Shown piece by piece: positions 15,526-15,742 of a DNA stretch of 15,742 nucleotides. Position numbers and translations under genes: made by a program. Each line of letters opens with the position of its first letter. Within the stretch, counting starts at the first letter, position 1. The DNA comes from Sediminibacterium sp. (lineage in GTDB: Bacteria > Bacteroidota > Bacteroidia > Chitinophagales > Chitinophagaceae). The notes below the pieces were generated by a model that worked only from the letters and a program-made list of their open reading frames with translations, made no database searches and had not been told where the DNA came from. The stretch spans positions 1 to 15,742 of the forward strand of contig JALQXE010000067.1 of NCBI GenBank assembly GCA_023263235.1. The letters run 5' to 3'.

Positions 15526-15742
15526 TTAATATCCCCTAGTATTCACACCGTCAATATAGTTTAAGAAGGCCTTGTTACAAACCCTATTTCCACCTGGCGT
15601 AGGATAGTTTCCTGTAAAATACCAATCCCCTGTATTAGTAGGGCAACACTCATGTAAATCTTCAATAGTTTGATAGATTACTTCTACTGGAATATTTACA
15701 TTACTTGGCGTAATTAATTGTGCAATTTTATCTGAAATTTCT
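15526..15742 (-). CDS. purF: Amidophosphoribosyltransferase-like protein, C-terminal end (5' part outside window)
   Basis: The minus strand is open from the window edge to TAA at 15528-15526, giving 71 C-terminal residues. They include VEVIYQTIEDLHECCPTNTG and DWYFTGNYPTPGGNRV and end in DGVNTRGY. As I remember them, the long (about 610-630 residue) PurF-type amidophosphoribosyltransferases of Bacteroidota end in this way (GDWYF-G-YPTPGGNRV, then a Tyr terminus). They make phosphoribosylamine from PRPP and glutamine in purine synthesis. Catalytic domains lie outside the window, so the call rests on the tail alone. The gene converges with the KAS III gene, 20 nt apart, with no clear hairpin between them. 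Confidence 0.65.
   Translation of the reverse strand, partial: EISDKIAQLITPSNVNIPVEVIYQTIEDLHECCPTNTGDWYFTGNYPTPGGNRVCNKAFLNYIDGVNTRGY

Noticed and set aside
1..15742. CRISPR arrays, tRNA/rRNA genes, insertion sequences, phage or defence genes
   Set aside because: I saw no regularly spaced repeats, tRNA-like cloverleaf, transposase or integrase motifs, or defence-associated domains.

Overview
The window looks like an ordinary chromosomal segment of a low-G+C member of the Bacteroidota, probably near the Chitinophagaceae; genus is not claimed. Three things support this. Several genes are preceded by -7 boxes of the Bacteroidota type (TAnnTTTG). Shine-Dalgarno sequences are scarce. The protein families match that phylum: a lipoprotein RND adaptor, a stand-alone CarboxypepD_reg-like protein, a DUF3089 lipoprotein, a ~730-residue RecQ, and a PurF-like C-terminus ending in a GDWYFTGNYPTPGG-type motif.

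Layout. Bases 1-84 hold the last 27 codons of an unidentified plus-strand gene. Facing it on the minus strand (226 to 137) are the first 30 codons of a TypA/BipA translational GTPase, which then break off abruptly. Next come a minus-strand membrane acyltransferase of the HGSNAT/NagX (DUF5009) type (303-1391) and, divergent from it, a membrane-anchored alpha/beta hydrolase (1473-2456). A near-ideal bidirectional terminator (2473-2511) separates that hydrolase from a minus-strand efflux operon: the lipoprotein adaptor (6651-5602) followed by the HAE1-type RND pump (5576-2520). The operon carries no outer-membrane channel gene. Also on the minus strand are a small secreted CarboxypepD_reg-like protein (7478-6747) and a long-form chromate transporter (8812-7550).

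A DUF3089 lipoprotein (8927-9982, plus) converges with recQ (12196-9992, minus), with only 9 nt between them. Divergent from recQ, a perfect -7 box (12352-12359) leads into a tight three-gene plus-strand operon with 11-nt gaps: kdsD-type arabinose-5-phosphate isomerase, mannose-1-phosphate guanylyltransferase, and a FabH-like ketoacyl-ACP synthase III. The window ends inside the 3' end of a minus-strand amidophosphoribosyltransferase gene (15742-15526).

Functionally, most genes concern the cell envelope: efflux (RND pair), anion export (ChrA), sugar precursors for LPS or capsule (KdsD, GDP-mannose synthesis), acyl-chain priming (KAS III), amino-sugar acetylation (NagX-like) and envelope lipoproteins or hydrolases. 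RecQ and PurF are housekeeping. I found no CRISPR array, tRNA, rRNA, insertion sequence, phage gene or defence system, and no convincing undescribed system. The most unusual items are the truncated typA fragment at the left end and the missing in-frame ATG of the RND adaptor. No intergenic stretch exceeds 300 bases; the longest (85-302) holds the typA fragment and its putative promoter.
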